A stretch of DNA of 13,702 nt from contig MGDX01000010.1 of assembly GCA_001791035.1 (NCBI GenBank), positions 18,233 through 31,934 of the forward strand, given 5' to 3'. How positions within the stretch are numbered: the first letter of the stretch is position 1; the number at the start of each line of letters is the position of its first letter. Below the pieces are notes generated by a model, which had not been told where the DNA came from, made no database searches, and saw only the letters and a list, made by a program, of their open reading frames with translations. Shown here piece by piece: positions 13,092 through 13,702 of this stretch. This DNA comes from Candidatus Uhrbacteria bacterium RIFCSPHIGHO2_02_FULL_53_13. Lineage in GTDB: Bacteria; Patescibacteriota; Patescibacteriia; UBA9934; UBA11717. The position numbers were made by a program, and so were the translations under genes.

Positions 13092-13127
13092 TGTCATTGC
13101 GAGGAAGCGAAGCGACTGAAGCAATCT
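13092..13127 (+). repeat. Half copy (4) of the dispersed palindrome
   Basis: GTCATTGCGAG (13092-13102), then GAAGCGAAGCGACTGAAGCAATCT, with no right arm. It abuts the holB promoter. The rest of 13128-13216 shows no gene. Confidence 0.75.
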
Positions 13128-13216
13128 CAACGACAAAACAGCACTTTGCCAACTATAGCATGGCGAAAACACAGCGTTTTTTTGGCGAAAATTAGCGGTG
13201 AATGACTCCAAGGGTC

Positions 13217-13245
13217 TTGACAAAGTGGTCAAAATGTGGTATAAG
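13217..13245 (+). promoter_or_regulatory. Near-consensus plus-strand promoter
   Basis: TTGACA (13217-13222), 17 nt, TATAAG (13240-13245, 5 of 6) with TGG before it (extended form). TTGAC and GTCAA (13228-13232) form a 5-bp inverted repeat across the -35, a possible operator. Transcription would start near 13252. Confidence 0.75.
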
Positions 13246-13251
13246 CATTTG

Positions 13252-13400
13252 TTCATTAAATCAGAGATCGAATGAATGGAAGTTGGAGATCAGTGTTGGG
13301 AATCCAGAATCCGGAATGAAGAATCCGGAAGCCAGAAGCCCACGGCCAACATACCTGTGCAGAACCCTTCTGGGGGAGAGACATCGCGTGGAAGTAGAGC
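13252..13400 (+). other. Leader with short degenerate repeats
   Basis: Between the promoter and the next likely gene. 13291-13335 repeats units such as GAATCC, GGAA and AGAAGCC (GAATCCGGAA appears twice, nearly in tandem). A 42-codon frame from ATG 13276 to TGA 13402 exists but is partly built of these repeats and is not called. Confidence 0.5.
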
Positions 13401-13702
13401 TTGAGCTCGAGTTCCCGCGCTGGATATCAAGTGATTGCCTTGGGCATTTTGCTCAACCGCTTTCACACGCCCGATATCCACGATGCCATACATGCCTTCG
13501 GGCGAGTCACTGGCATCACGACGATTTGGCCTCGGCTTGATCGTCCCCAGAATGGTTTCGCAGAGGCGCGTCGATGGACGACGTGCCGTGGAGGAGAAAT
13601 GCGTCAGGTGATTGAGATTGCCGAGCTCGCCCCCGCGCACCACGCGGAGGCAGCCTCCCACAGCCGGCTCCCTGAGCCGGCCCAACGCGCCGCGGCGGAC
13701 AG
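13401..13702 (+). CDS. Possible partial gene of unknown function
   Basis: One plus frame is open from just after a TAG (13395-13397) to the window edge, about 100 codons. TTG at 13401 has GGAAG at 6-nt spacing; GTG at 13431 is another start. The protein would read YQVIALGILLNRFHTPDIHD and then AIHAFGRVTGITTIWPRLDR, with no recognised domain. Support comes from the strong promoter upstream in the same direction, GC-rich third positions and a balanced composition. Against it, an opposite-strand frame (13685 down to 13290, TTG start) is also open, though its last third is only the short-repeat tract. Two hairpins, GGAGG/CCTCC (13646-13658) and GCCGGCTC/GAGCCGGC (13663-13681), fall inside it. Confidence 0.4.
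   Translation, partial: MSSSSRAGYQVIALGILLNRFHTPDIHDAIHAFGRVTGITTIWPRLDRPQNGFAEARRWTTCRGGEMRQVIEIAELAPAHHAEAASHSRLPEPAQRAAAD

Noticed and set aside
13290..13685. A 131-codon minus-strand gene from TTG 13685
   Set aside because: Its C-terminal part is only the short-repeat tract, it has no family features, and a strong promoter points the other way. It remains an alternative to the plus frame.

Overview
The window looks chromosomal and most likely comes from a candidate phyla radiation (Patescibacteria) bacterium, perhaps of the Parcubacteria/ABY1 side. The signs are compact housekeeping genes, nearly all on the minus strand; a short L33 typical of that group; a seven-Asp-box lipoprotein between holB and frr; start codons that usually lack a Shine-Dalgarno sequence; and palindromic repeats in many gaps. 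UGA is a stop codon throughout (greA, frr, holB), so this is the standard bacterial code. The lineage is inferred from gene content and family resemblance and was not tested by a search.

Region 1-1700 (minus): two unrecognised overlapping genes, the second running off the window, then a small J-domain protein with HVD in place of HPD and a good terminator. Region 1734-3200: a PrxQ/Bcp peroxiredoxin (minus) divergent from a LOG-family nucleosidase (plus); the latter converges on ribosomal protein L33 (minus) across a shared bidirectional terminator. Region 3300-4370: tRNA-Thr(GGT) and greA (minus), then tRNA-Tyr(GTA) (plus) in its own promoter-tRNA-terminator unit. That unit is flanked by two copies of a palindrome made of paired, inverted DnaA-box-like sequences. 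Region 4369-5493: a lone GT-B-like protein (minus). Region 5494-6183: repeats and hairpins with tRNA-Pro(GGG) and tRNA-Thr(TGT) embedded (both minus).

Region 6108-13066 is one long minus-strand block, in transcription order: holB, Asp-box beta-propeller lipoprotein, frr, glycyl-tRNA synthetase, M16 peptidase, tpiA, TPR membrane protein, tRNA-Thr(TGT). The first four gene junctions are 4-nt overlaps or gaps of about 16-32 nt, and the last two are 8 nt and 1 nt, which suggests operon-like expression. The block joins replication, translation, glycolysis and envelope functions. After it, 13067-13702 holds a half copy of the dispersed repeat, a near-consensus plus-strand promoter, a short-repeat tract, and a probable partial plus-strand gene of unknown function.

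No CRISPR array, insertion sequence, phage gene, defence system or rRNA was seen. The most unusual features are the twin DnaA-box palindromes around tRNA-Tyr, the promoters placed so close to start codons that the mRNAs should be leaderless, and the tRNA-Thr that begins one base after a stop codon.
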